Part shown: one piece after another, positions 14,542 through 22,066 of the stretch | Numbering within the stretch: position 1 is the stretch's first letter | Layout: the number at the start of each line of letters is the position of its first letter | Assembly (NCBI GenBank): GCA_017541275.1 | Contig: JAFXZM010000036.1 | Location: 22,641 to 86,640, forward strand | DNA: 64,000 bases | Source of the DNA: Oscillospiraceae bacterium | GTDB taxonomy: Bacteria; Bacillota; Clostridia; Oscillospirales; Ruminococcaceae | Reading direction: 5' to 3' | Program-made: the position numbers and the translations under genes | Notes under the pieces: generated by a model | What the model was told of the DNA's origin: nothing | Seen by the model: only the letters and a program-made list of their open reading frames with translations | Database searches by the model: none

Positions 14542-15147
14542 ATGTTTTGCAGAAATTGCGGCGAGGTTCTGATCGACACGGATGTTTATTGCCTTAGCTG
14601 CGGCTATGCTGCCGGCGACGGCAATAAATACTGTGCCTCCTGCGGCTCCGAGACACTCCCCGGCGCACTGGTCTGTGAGATCTGCGGCAATTCCGTCAGC
14701 AACCTGAATGCCGGAGGCATGCAGTTTCAGCAGGCTCCCTTTCAGCAGGCTGCACAGCAGTTCCGGCAGGCCCCCCCGACCTTTCAGCAGCCCGTGTATC
14801 CAAACCAAATGTTCCGGCAGTCCTATGACCCGAACCAGATGCCGATGCCCGGCGTCTACAATCAGCCCGATGTCTTCAATATGGGCATGAACGGTCAGCC
14901 GCAGTATTATGCCGGATATAAATATAAATCCAGGGTCGCGGCCGGCGTGCTCGGCATCGTGCTCGGCGCATTCGGCGTCCATAACTTCTATCTCGGCAAA
15001 ACCGGACAGGCAACCGTGCAGCTTTTGATGACCCTCTGCTCCTGCGGCATCCTCGGCGTCATCAGCGGCATCTGGGGGTTCGTTGAGGGTATTATGCTCC
15101 TGACCGGCTCCATCGACCAGGACGGAAACGGACTTCCGCTGAAATAA
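14542..15147 (+). CDS. Zinc-ribbon and TM2-domain membrane protein
   Basis: A 201-residue protein. The N-terminus has two zinc-ribbon halves (CRNCGEVL, CLSCG) and (CASCGSE, CEICG), residues 3-51. A Gln/Pro/Met-rich linker follows (about 58-128). The C-terminus is a TM2 domain with two helices around AGVLGIVLGAFGVHNFYLGK, carrying the conserved GxHxFYLG motif. AGGAGGTCGATCTC precedes ATG 14542. TM2 proteins are widespread membrane proteins of uncertain role; the zinc ribbon suggests protein or nucleic-acid contact. It is monocistronic. Confidence 0.9.
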   Translation: MFCRNCGEVLIDTDVYCLSCGYAAGDGNKYCASCGSETLPGALVCEICGNSVSNLNAGGMQFQQAPFQQAAQQFRQAPPTFQQPVYPNQMFRQSYDPNQMPMPGVYNQPDVFNMGMNGQPQYYAGYKYKSRVAAGVLGIVLGAFGVHNFYLGKTGQATVQLLMTLCSCGILGVISGIWGFVEGIMLLTGSIDQDGNGLPLK

Positions 15148-15236
15148 CAGCACAATCCGACATCAGAATATCACAAAGAAACACTTTTTTTTCATTTTTT
15201 TGATCGAGAATTCAGGTTCATTTAAGTTGCTTCCTG

Positions 15237-15335
15237 TATACTGGAATCAAACTCAGGGGGAAAGCCGTTCCAAATGAGAAACGGCACCTGTCACATTCTA
15301 CAGCATGGGTGAAAATGAATGAGGAGGCAATTATT
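15237..15335 (+). promoter_or_regulatory. Leader of the VTC cassette with a stem-loop
   Basis: A TATACT (15237-15242) is a possible -10. The leader then holds a stem GCCGTT (15264-15269) / AACGGC (15280-15285), flanked by CAGG (15254-15257) and CCTG (15287-15290), which can extend the helix with an inner purine-rich bulge. It does not fit a riboswitch class I can recognise. Confidence 0.4.
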
Positions 15336-16094
15336 ATGGCTATCAGTACCTTTCAGCGCCGTGAGGTGAAATTCCGGCTGTCAACGGAACAATATGAAGC
15401 ACTGCTCCCGATCGTGCATGCGCATATGAACCCCGATCAGTACTGCATCGACGGCAGGGAATACGGCATTTTCAATCTCTATTACGATACACCGGATAAT
15501 CTTCTGATCCGCCGCAGCATCGCAAAGCCGTACTATAAAGAAAAGCTGCGCCTGAGAAGCTATTATTCTCCTGCGGCACCCGATTCGCCGGTGTTCCTTG
15601 AGGTCAAGAAAAAAATCGGCGGCATCGTTACAAAGCGCAGAGTTACCATGACCGTCACGGATGCGGAGGCCTATATTCAGACCCGCGTCAGACCCTATTA
15701 CGAGCGGTTCCTCGATCAGCAGATCATGAAGGAAATGGACGTTTTCCTCAACAGCTACAATTCAATCGCGCCGCGGCAGTATATCAGCTATCAGCGGGCA
15801 GCGTTCTTCGGCAAGGATGACCCGGATTTCCGACTGACCTTCGACCGGCAGCTCACCGAACGCCGCTCTGACCTGACCCTCACCAAGGGCAGCTACGGCA
15901 GGCTCATCATCCCCGAAGATCAGCGCATTATGGAAATCAAGGTCCCCGGTGCCATTCCGCTCTGGATGAGCAATGCACTCTCCGAAATCGGAATCCGCCG
16001 CCACAGCTTCTCCAAATACGGCAGAGCCTATCTGGCTTATGTCCAGGAGCAGACTGAAAAGCAGCAGCAGGAGAGGAGGAGCATCTATGCTTAA
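15336..16094 (+). CDS. VTC-domain protein (polyphosphate polymerase-like)
   Basis: A 252-residue cytoplasmic protein with the tunnel-fold VTC domain of the eukaryotic vacuolar polyphosphate polymerase Vtc4. Paired basic and acidic strand motifs are visible: RREVKFRL at 6-13, EKLRLRSYY, FLEVKKKIGG, TKRRVTM, LTFDRQL and RIMEIKV. These are the Arg/Lys/Glu positions that line the nucleotide/polyphosphate tunnel. ATG 15336 follows GAGGAGGCAATTATT. It overlaps the DUF4956 gene by eight bases. In bacteria, VTC proteins commonly sit with DUF4956 and CotH or surface proteins, and their product is not settled. Confidence 0.88.
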   Translation: MAISTFQRREVKFRLSTEQYEALLPIVHAHMNPDQYCIDGREYGIFNLYYDTPDNLLIRRSIAKPYYKEKLRLRSYYSPAAPDSPVFLEVKKKIGGIVTKRRVTMTVTDAEAYIQTRVRPYYERFLDQQIMKEMDVFLNSYNSIAPRQYISYQRAAFFGKDDPDFRLTFDRQLTERRSDLTLTKGSYGRLIIPEDQRIMEIKVPGAIPLWMSNALSEIGIRRHSFSKYGRAYLAYVQEQTEKQQQERRSIYA

Positions 16095-16860
16095 TTATCT
16101 CACGGCAGCAGTGCTCGCAAGCCCCTTTACCCGCCTGTTTGACGATCAGTCGCAATACTGGATCGACGACAGCGGCCATATGACGCTCGGCATCGTGATG
16201 CTCTGCATTTGCAGCGCTCTCGTGCTCGGCTTCCTGATCTCGCTGCTTTATATGTTCACAAACCGCAAGCGCGGCTATGCGCAGGGCTATGTCATTGCCA
16301 TGCCGATGCTTTCCGCAATGGTCGCGACTGTCATCATCATGATGTGCCTGATGATCGACAACTCCAGCGGCACCAAGGCCGCCATTACCCTGACCGGCGC
16401 CTTTTCACTGACGCGCTTCCGCTCCGCGCCCGGCGACCCCAAGGATATCGCATATATCTTCTTCGCGCTGGTCATGGGCGTCGTCTGCGGCATCGGCTAT
16501 GTCGGCTATGCCGGCCTGATCTTCCTGATTATGGCGGCAGTGCTGCTCGTGCTGCATTTCACGAATTTCGCTGCGCCGAAAACACAGGATATGACCCTCA
16601 AGGTCACTATTCCGGAGGACCTCAACTATACCGGACTGTTCGACAGCGTGATGGATAAATATACGACCGAGTGGAAGCTCCGCAGAGTCAAGACGACCGA
16701 TTTCGGCACGCTGTTCGACCTGGTCTATGATATCCATGTCAAGCAGGATATCGACCAGAAAAAGTTTATCGACGAGATCCGCACGCTCAACGGCAATCTG
16801 AATGTCACGCTGGTGCTCTACCGCTATGACGATCAGATTTATGATCCCAAAGCAAAATAA
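16087..16860 (+). CDS. DUF4956 membrane protein
   Basis: A 257-residue protein with four N-terminal membrane helices (about 36-58, 70-95, 120-160 region) and a cytoplasmic C-terminal domain starting at MTLKVTIPEDLNYTG with a beta-alpha-beta pattern ending in LVLYRYDDQIYDPK. This is the DUF4956 layout. GAGAGGAGGAGC stands before ATG 16087, inside the end of the VTC gene. The coupling suggests a membrane partner for the VTC protein. No catalytic motif is evident. Confidence 0.87.
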   Translation: MLNYLTAAVLASPFTRLFDDQSQYWIDDSGHMTLGIVMLCICSALVLGFLISLLYMFTNRKRGYAQGYVIAMPMLSAMVATVIIMMCLMIDNSSGTKAAITLTGAFSLTRFRSAPGDPKDIAYIFFALVMGVVCGIGYVGYAGLIFLIMAAVLLVLHFTNFAAPKTQDMTLKVTIPEDLNYTGLFDSVMDKYTTEWKLRRVKTTDFGTLFDLVYDIHVKQDIDQKKFIDEIRTLNGNLNVTLVLYRYDDQIYDPKAK

Positions 16861-16909
16861 ACAGAAAAAACTGCATTGATAATGTTTACTTGATTTGACT
16901 GTTCGGGGA

Positions 16910-16948
16910 AGACTGGGGCACGGGCACACTGTGCAGCCTCGGTCTTTT
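16910..16948 (+). terminator. Weak terminator or attenuator inside the VTC cassette
   Basis: Stem AGACTGGGGC (16910-16919) / GCCTCGGTCT (16936-16945) followed by only four T residues. It lies between DUF4956 and the lipoprotein gene, so it may lower downstream expression rather than stop it. Confidence 0.5.
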
Positions 16949-16980
16949 CCTGTATCATTATGAAAAGCGAGGAAAGTGCG

Positions 16981-18399
16981 ATGAAGCATACCACGAAAAA
17001 AATCCGGATCGCTGCACTTCTGACAGCGCTGCTGCTGGCCTGCCCCCTGACAGCCTGCGGCAGCGACGGCGAAAGCAGCTCCGCTCAAAATCCCGGCGGC
17101 GCCGCAGAAAGCAGCGTCAGCACCGATGAAAGCACCGAATCCGATACGGAAAGCAGCGGCGAGAACAGCTCCGCAAAGGACAGCAGCGATGATTCCTCCT
17201 CCGATGCCGGGAAAAGCAGCGGCGCTGACAAGAGCAGCAGCAAATCCGATGACAGCAGCAAGGACGGCGGCACGTCCGACAGCAAGTCTGCCGGGGAGAG
17301 AGACGGCATCACCCCGGAGGATAAGAGCAGCAGTCAGGGCGATAGCTCGTCCGGCAGCTCGTCCGACAGCTCGTCCGACAGCAAATCTTCCGAAGACAAA
17401 AACAGCGGCGGGCAGTCCTCCGGCGGCACACAGAGCGGCTCCGATAACCCTGAGGACAGCGACCTTGACAAAGCCGATGAGGAAAAGCCCACCAAGTATA
17501 TTTACCTGAACGGCAGCTCCGCTAAGTTTGACGGCGACGGCATTTCCGTCAGCGGAAACAAAATCTATATCACCAAGGGCGGCGATTACGAGATCTCCGG
17601 TACCCTCGACAACGGCCAGATCTATATCGAAACCGAAAAGAAAAAAGTGCGCCTGCACCTCAATAATTGCAGCATCACCAATAAGGCCGGCTCGGCTATC
17701 CGGTGCCAGCAGGCCAAAAAGGTTACGATCTATTCCGTCGCCGGAACAACAAACTATATCTCCGACGGCGGTACCCATGACGATGACAACGGCGCGATTT
17801 TCAGTGAGGATACCGTTGTGTTCAAGGGCGAGGGCGAAATCAATATTACCGGCGTCTATGCGCACGGCGTCCAGAGCGATGACGATATTTTCGTCAAAGG
17901 CGGCACAATCAATATCTCTGCCGCGAAATCCTGCCTCCATTCCAATGACGGCATCGAGATCTGGGACGGCAGACTCTACTGCGACGGCGGTACAAACGGC
18001 ATCAAAACAGACGGGTATATCACAATCTCCGGCGGCTATTCGACATTCATCGGCGGCGTGCGGGAGGAAAAGGGCTCGATCTACTGCGACGGCCCCTTCA
18101 CAGTCACCGGCGGCACGTTCTATGCGATCGGCAATTCCTGCGCTGCTCCGGATGCCTCCACAACAACCGCGAATCTGATCGGCGTTGTGTTCAGCAGCTC
18201 GCAGCCCGCCAATACTCAGGTCGAGATTACCAGCGGCGGCAACAGCATCCTCTCAATGACCTCGAATAATAATTTCCGCTCGGTTTACTACTCCGGCGCA
18301 AATCTGCTCAACAATGCCGAATATAAGGTGACGGCCGACGGCAAGGACTGCGGCAGCTTTACGGCCGGCAATACCGTGACGGTGTATACCGTTTCCTGA
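16981..18399 (+). CDS. Secreted beta-helix carbohydrate-binding lipoprotein (Cthe_2159-like)
   Basis: A 472-residue lipoprotein. The signal peptide ends with the lipobox LTAC, followed by GSDGE. Residues about 22-165 are a Ser/Asp/Lys-rich unstructured region. From KYIYLNGSSAKFDGDGIS onward, read in parts, repeats of the type GGDYEISG, GTINISA and ISGGYSTFIGG form a right-handed beta-helix like the cadmium/calcium- and polygalacturonate-binding Cthe_2159 family. GAGGAAAGTGCG stands before ATG 16981. It follows VTC and DUF4956 in the same direction. No catalytic residues were recognised; a surface glycan-binding role is inferred. Confidence 0.85.
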   Translation: MKHTTKKIRIAALLTALLLACPLTACGSDGESSSAQNPGGAAESSVSTDESTESDTESSGENSSAKDSSDDSSSDAGKSSGADKSSSKSDDSSKDGGTSDSKSAGERDGITPEDKSSSQGDSSSGSSSDSSSDSKSSEDKNSGGQSSGGTQSGSDNPEDSDLDKADEEKPTKYIYLNGSSAKFDGDGISVSGNKIYITKGGDYEISGTLDNGQIYIETEKKKVRLHLNNCSITNKAGSAIRCQQAKKVTIYSVAGTTNYISDGGTHDDDNGAIFSEDTVVFKGEGEINITGVYAHGVQSDDDIFVKGGTINISAAKSCLHSNDGIEIWDGRLYCDGGTNGIKTDGYITISGGYSTFIGGVREEKGSIYCDGPFTVTGGTFYAIGNSCAAPDASTTTANLIGVVFSSSQPANTQVEITSGGNSILSMTSNNNFRSVYYSGANLLNNAEYKVTADGKDCGSFTAGNTVTVYTVS

Positions 18400-18434
18400 A
18401 TCAGCCTCCTGCTCCTTCTCCGTTATCCGATGCA

Positions 18435-18475
18435 AAGCCTCCCTGACCGGCTCATACAGCCGTTCAGGGAGGCTT
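18435..18475. terminator. Bidirectional terminator
   Basis: AAGCCTCCCTGA / TCAGGGAGGCTT stem between the convergent VTC cassette and GH43 gene. Confidence 0.8.
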
Positions 18476-18496
18476 CGTGTTTCTGTATGCCGCCGC

Positions 18497-20008
18497 TCAG
18501 GGCTGCACCTCCAGCAGAAAATCCGTGAATTCTGCCCATGCTTCATTGCTGCCGTCCGGGTCATACGCATAGAGCGCGAGCATTACGCCCGTGAAATTGC
18601 CGGCTGCTTCTGTGGAGATGTATTTCGATTCCAGCGCGCCCAGATCATGCATCACGCCGCAGATTTCCGCAGAAAAACAGTATTCCGCAGGCTTGCCCGT
18701 GATATGCAGCGTGACCTGCTCTGCCTCCGCCGGCAGGGAAATGACAGGTTCCTCATGCACCAGTGCGCCGAGCTGCGCCCGCCGCACTAGACTTATGCCG
18801 CCGGATGCATCCGGATGCAGACAGAGGTCATAATGCTGACTGCCGGTCATATAGACCGAAACACCTGCCTCCTGCACGGTTCGGCGCAGCGTGACCGACA
18901 GCGAAAATGCCGTTTCGGTCTGCCGGATGCCGACCCATGTCGGTGAACCGGACTGCGAGGAAAGCGGAATATCCGTTCCGTGCAGCGCAAAACAGTCCGA
19001 AGTCAGGCGGTAATGCTCCGTATGCGGATTTTGCAGAAAGACCCACTCCTGCCCGGGCGCTGTGTCGGCAAAGGTGAACCTTGTCTTCTGCTTCTGCACG
19101 ACGGATTCCGGTATGCGGTCTGTCTGCATGACGAGCCGTGCCGTGCCGTTCTCGCCTGCCGTAAACCAGCCGTCTGCTCCGAATGTCACCGGCACGAGAC
19201 ACACCTCGCGGCCCGTCGTGTGAAACATCATCCACGGATGAATCTGCCGGAAGCCCAGATGCAGCATCCACCAGTTTCCGTTTTTGTCATCTACCAGATC
19301 GCCGTGGCCGCAGCCCTGAAGCAGATAGCCGCCCAGATTGCGGTTTGTGAGCACGGGATTTCCGGGGCAGGCCTCAAACGGCCCGTTGGGGGATTTCCCG
19401 CGCGCACAGACGACCATGTGGCCGTATTCGGTGCCGCCCTCGGAGGCCATGAGATAATAATATTCCCCGATATGATAGAGATGCGGGCTTTCGAGAAAGC
19501 GTCCCCCGGTGCCGCGCCAGACCGCCCGCGCCTCTGTGAGACATCTGCCGGTCTCCGGGTCAATCTCGCACTGCAAAATGCAGCTTCCCTGCGCATCGCT
19601 GCCGTTGCTCATGAAATAGGCTTTGCCGTCCTCGAAAAACAGCGAGGGATCAATGCCCGCCTGACTGACCCATACCGGCTCCGACCACTCGCCGTGAATA
19701 TCGTTTGTCCGGACAAAGAAATGTCCGCCGTTTGTGACATTGGTCGTGACCATATAAAATGTTCCGTCAGAATACCGGATCGTCGGGGCGTATATTCCTC
19801 CGACAGAATCGGCATTTTGCAGCGGAAGCTGCGATGGGCGCGTCAGAACATGCCCGATCTGCTTCCAGTTGATGAGATCGCGGCTTTCAAAGAGCGGCAC
19901 GCCGGGATAATACTGAAACGAACTGCAAACCAGATAATAGGTATCGCCGGCGCGGCATACACTGGGATCAGGGTAAAATCCGGGTATCACGGGATTTCGG
20001 TACTGCAT
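18497..20008 (-). CDS. Glycoside hydrolase family 43, beta-xylosidase/arabinofuranosidase
   Basis: A 503-residue enzyme with a five-bladed GH43 domain (1-300) and a C-terminal beta-sandwich (about 320-500), the layout of XynB-type beta-xylosidases. The three catalytic positions are visible: Asp14 in FYPDPS, Asp120 in GIDPSLFF and Glu173 in FLESPHLY. There is no signal peptide, so it should act on imported xylo- or arabino-oligosaccharides in the cytoplasm. ATG 20008 follows AGAGGTTTATTGAT. Exact specificity cannot be read from sequence. No transporter is beside it. Confidence 0.9.
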   Translation of the reverse strand: MQYRNPVIPGFYPDPSVCRAGDTYYLVCSSFQYYPGVPLFESRDLINWKQIGHVLTRPSQLPLQNADSVGGIYAPTIRYSDGTFYMVTTNVTNGGHFFVRTNDIHGEWSEPVWVSQAGIDPSLFFEDGKAYFMSNGSDAQGSCILQCEIDPETGRCLTEARAVWRGTGGRFLESPHLYHIGEYYYLMASEGGTEYGHMVVCARGKSPNGPFEACPGNPVLTNRNLGGYLLQGCGHGDLVDDKNGNWWMLHLGFRQIHPWMMFHTTGREVCLVPVTFGADGWFTAGENGTARLVMQTDRIPESVVQKQKTRFTFADTAPGQEWVFLQNPHTEHYRLTSDCFALHGTDIPLSSQSGSPTWVGIRQTETAFSLSVTLRRTVQEAGVSVYMTGSQHYDLCLHPDASGGISLVRRAQLGALVHEEPVISLPAEAEQVTLHITGKPAEYCFSAEICGVMHDLGALESKYISTEAAGNFTGVMLALYAYDPDGSNEAWAEFTDFLLEVQP

Positions 20009-20086
20009 ATCAATAAACCTCTTTTTTTATTTGGGTATGTGAAGATTCAGGTGGATTCTGTTACATTTTTTGTCATTAGAATTTGT

Positions 20087-20123
20087 TTCAGGAGCAGTTG
20101 GGGCGCCCTGCGGAGCTCCTGAA
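20087..20123 (-). terminator. Possible terminator after the Spo0A-like gene
   Basis: Stem TTCAGGAGC / GCTCCTGAA with a GC-rich loop that can pair further. The minus-strand tail is ACAAATTC, so termination is likely weak. Confidence 0.4.
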
Positions 20124-20229
20124 GTCAGAGAATTTCGTGCATGCGATGCGCGCCGCCATGTTTTCCTTAAGCTGTTAGCAGGATTTGGGTGCGTTTGCGG
20201 TGCAAACTCACAGCGAAGCGAGAGCACCA

Positions 20230-20973
20230 TTATCCGCAGTTCTCCTGATACTGTCCCGCACGCAGATATTCAACCGCAAATGCTATGAATTCGGCATTCG
20301 TCAGACGGTTTCTGCCGTTTATGCGGCGCGGCAGAAGGCCCGCAAGCAGCGGGTCTTCCCTGATCTGTGAGAGTGCATGCCGGATTGAACGCTCAACCCG
20401 TGACGGCGTGCTGTTCAGTTCTGCTGCAACCGCCGGATAGATCCGCTGTGTCACCGAGCCGCTGCAGTACGGCAGCTCCAATGCGCACCGGATTGCACTG
20501 CGCAGGAAGTGAAAACCAAGCAGATTTGCCGAAATCCCGACGCTTTGCAGAAATGTCGTGATCTGCTGCTCAATGCTCCCGTCTTTGAAACGCGGCAGAT
20601 ATTTTCCGCTTCCGAACTCTGCCCGGATAGACTTCCGCAATGCACCGGGATCGACCGGATACTGCCTGCAATGAATCCCGATCTGACGCAGATTCTGCTC
20701 AAGAAAGGTGTTCGGCCGGTGCATCAGCGCTATAATCTGCACGGACGCAATGCTGCTGACCCTCTCGGCAAAAACCCGGAAATCAAGGTCCAGTGAGCCG
20801 CTGTTCAGCAGAATCAGATCGGGATGCTCCTCCCTGACCGCCTGAAGCAAAGTCGGCTCGTCCTGCCAGCGGACAATCGCCCAGTCGCCTTCCCTGCAAA
20901 ATGCGTTTGCCATTGCCACGGCAAACGCATCGCCGATGTCTCCGATAATCATACGAAGCTGTTTGAGTATCAT
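20230..20973 (-). CDS. Spo0A-like regulator with degenerate receiver domain
   Basis: A 247-residue protein. Residues 1-120 have a receiver-like beta/alpha pattern (MIIGDIGDAF, HPDLILLNSG) but the phosphate-accepting Asp is Asn57 and the conserved switch Lys is replaced near Tyr105. Residues about 133-245 match the Spo0A C-terminal DNA-binding domain, especially TQRIYPAVAAELNSTPSRV and ERSIRHALSQI. ATG 20973 follows AAAGGAGACACATAAT. It is likely a DNA-binding protein that recognises 0A-like boxes without normal phosphorelay control. Whether a canonical Spo0A exists elsewhere cannot be seen here. Confidence 0.85.
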   Translation of the reverse strand: MILKQLRMIIGDIGDAFAVAMANAFCREGDWAIVRWQDEPTLLQAVREEHPDLILLNSGSLDLDFRVFAERVSSIASVQIIALMHRPNTFLEQNLRQIGIHCRQYPVDPGALRKSIRAEFGSGKYLPRFKDGSIEQQITTFLQSVGISANLLGFHFLRSAIRCALELPYCSGSVTQRIYPAVAAELNSTPSRVERSIRHALSQIREDPLLAGLLPRRINGRNRLTNAEFIAFAVEYLRAGQYQENCG

Positions 20974-21024
20974 ATTATGTGTCTCCTTTTTTGTTTTTGG
21001 CTTTCTTTATTTTGCCCGGAACAT

Positions 21025-21053
21025 ATTATATCAGAAAAATGATAGCCTGTCAA
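21025..21053 (-). promoter_or_regulatory. Promoter of the Spo0A-like gene
   Basis: Minus strand TTGACA (21048-21053), 17 bases, TATAAT (21025-21030): both hexamers are perfect. Confidence 0.88.
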
Positions 21054-21172
21054 TCATTTTTAACCCGCAAATCAGCATAATTCATACATAAATGTCGAAT
21101 CCTGACGAATTCTGCGGGAAGGCATGCATCGCCGCTCCGGCGCATACACTTCCGGCAGAGGGAGGTGACGGC

Positions 21173-21661
21173 ATGAACAGTGTTGTGCGCGGTGTGATTC
21201 TGCGGGGCGTACCGGTATCGGTCTGCGGAATGCTGGGGGCGGGGCTGCTGCTGACTGCCGCCGAGCTTCCGCTTCCGGCATACGGTATCTGCGCTGCGCT
21301 ATCGCTGACGGCGGGCTGCTTTTTTGCCGGTATGGAGGCCGGCCGCCGCCGCCGCAGAAACGGTCTTTTCTGCGGGCTCAGTGCAGCGCTGCTTCTGACC
21401 GGGCTGTGGTATGCGGCGGCATGGCTGCTGCTGCACAGTGCCGGTCTGCCGGCTGTTCTGCTTGCGGCGGTGCCCTGCGGAATGTGCGGCGGCGTGATCG
21501 GGACAGGTCGCCGTGCGCCGGCACTGCACAGGCGTCTGCACGGCGCGGCAGGCGCACGGGAGCGGCTCCGGCTCCGCTTTCGGCTGCTGCATCTGCTGTA
21601 CAGGCCGAAAAAACCGAAAAAAAAGCCCTCTGCCCAAAGCAGAGGGAAATCAGAATATTGA
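21173..21661 (+). CDS. TIGR04086-type (YrzE/DUF3792) membrane protein
   Basis: A 162-residue protein with four membrane helices and a basic C-terminal tail ending in KKPKKKPSAQ. The first helix begins VVRGVILRGVPVSV, as in the TIGR04086 family of small membrane proteins. GGGAGGTGACGGC precedes ATG 21173. The last 45 bases overlap the terminator of a minus-strand RNA, so the tail may be partly non-adaptive. Function unknown. Confidence 0.75.
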   Translation: MNSVVRGVILRGVPVSVCGMLGAGLLLTAAELPLPAYGICAALSLTAGCFFAGMEAGRRRRRNGLFCGLSAALLLTGLWYAAAWLLLHSAGLPAVLLAAVPCGMCGGVIGTGRRAPALHRRLHGAAGARERLRLRFRLLHLLYRPKKPKKKPSAQSRGKSEY

Positions 21662-21838
21662 AGAATGCATAGAGGATGTGTGGCCTGAACAAGCCCCTCC
21701 GGGATCCTGTTTGTTCGTCAGTTTACCCGCAGGGCACCGCACATACCTGACAGCACAGGCAGTGCCCAGACCGGCGAGCATCGGGATTCCGGCACTTGGT
21801 TGAGGGGAATCAGGCTGAAGCGGATCAGCCGCTTTCCC
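21617..21838 (-). ncRNA. Candidate structured RNA with intrinsic terminator
   Basis: Read on the minus strand, a possible promoter (GTGACA near 21872-21877, TATATA at 21846-21851, long spacer) precedes about 220 bases with no open frame, ending in stem CCCTCTGC / GCAGAGGG and eight T residues (21617-21624). Inside are a local hairpin GGCTGATCCGCTTCAGCC, a long-range helix GCCTGA-TT-CCCCTC / GAGGGG-CTTGT-TCAGGC, and an apical helix GGGCACTGC / GCGGTGCCC. An elongated rod with a central bubble recalls 6S RNA, but I see no conserved sequence that proves it. No SRP, RNase P or tmRNA signature fits. Confidence 0.5.
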
Positions 21839-21990
21839 TTTCACTTATATAATCGGAGTTCCGGCAGGAAATGTCACAGTATTTTGAAAATTTCGGCATA
21901 ATGCATAATTATCGCACAGTGCCTTTGTACATTGTGCGGTAATGCATTCAGGATTTCTCGGTGTCGGCCGCTCACTTTTCAATCCGCCCA

Positions 21991-22019
21991 TTGCTTTTTT
22001 CCCAATATTGTGATATAAT
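21991..22019 (+). promoter_or_regulatory. Promoter of the NPCBM-dockerin gene
   Basis: TTGCTT (21991-21996), 17 bases, TATAAT (22014-22019). Confidence 0.7.
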
Positions 22020-22066
22020 GAGAAATGTGAGCGAATGCTCATAATAACATGAAGGAAGTGTTCACC

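Noticed and set aside
15237-15335. Riboswitch before the VTC cassette
   Set aside because: The stem is simple and I could not match it to c-di-GMP, preQ1, fluoride, THF or other classes; kept only as a leader structure.
16405-17940. Long minus-strand frame opposite DUF4956 and the beta-helix gene
   Set aside because: Ala/Gly-rich shadow of the Ser/Asp-rich linker region and of real genes on the other strand.
21617-21838. SRP RNA, RNase P RNA or tmRNA
   Set aside because: The characteristic GGAAGGAAGCAGCC-type, GAGGAAAGTCC-type and tag-peptide features are absent on both strands.
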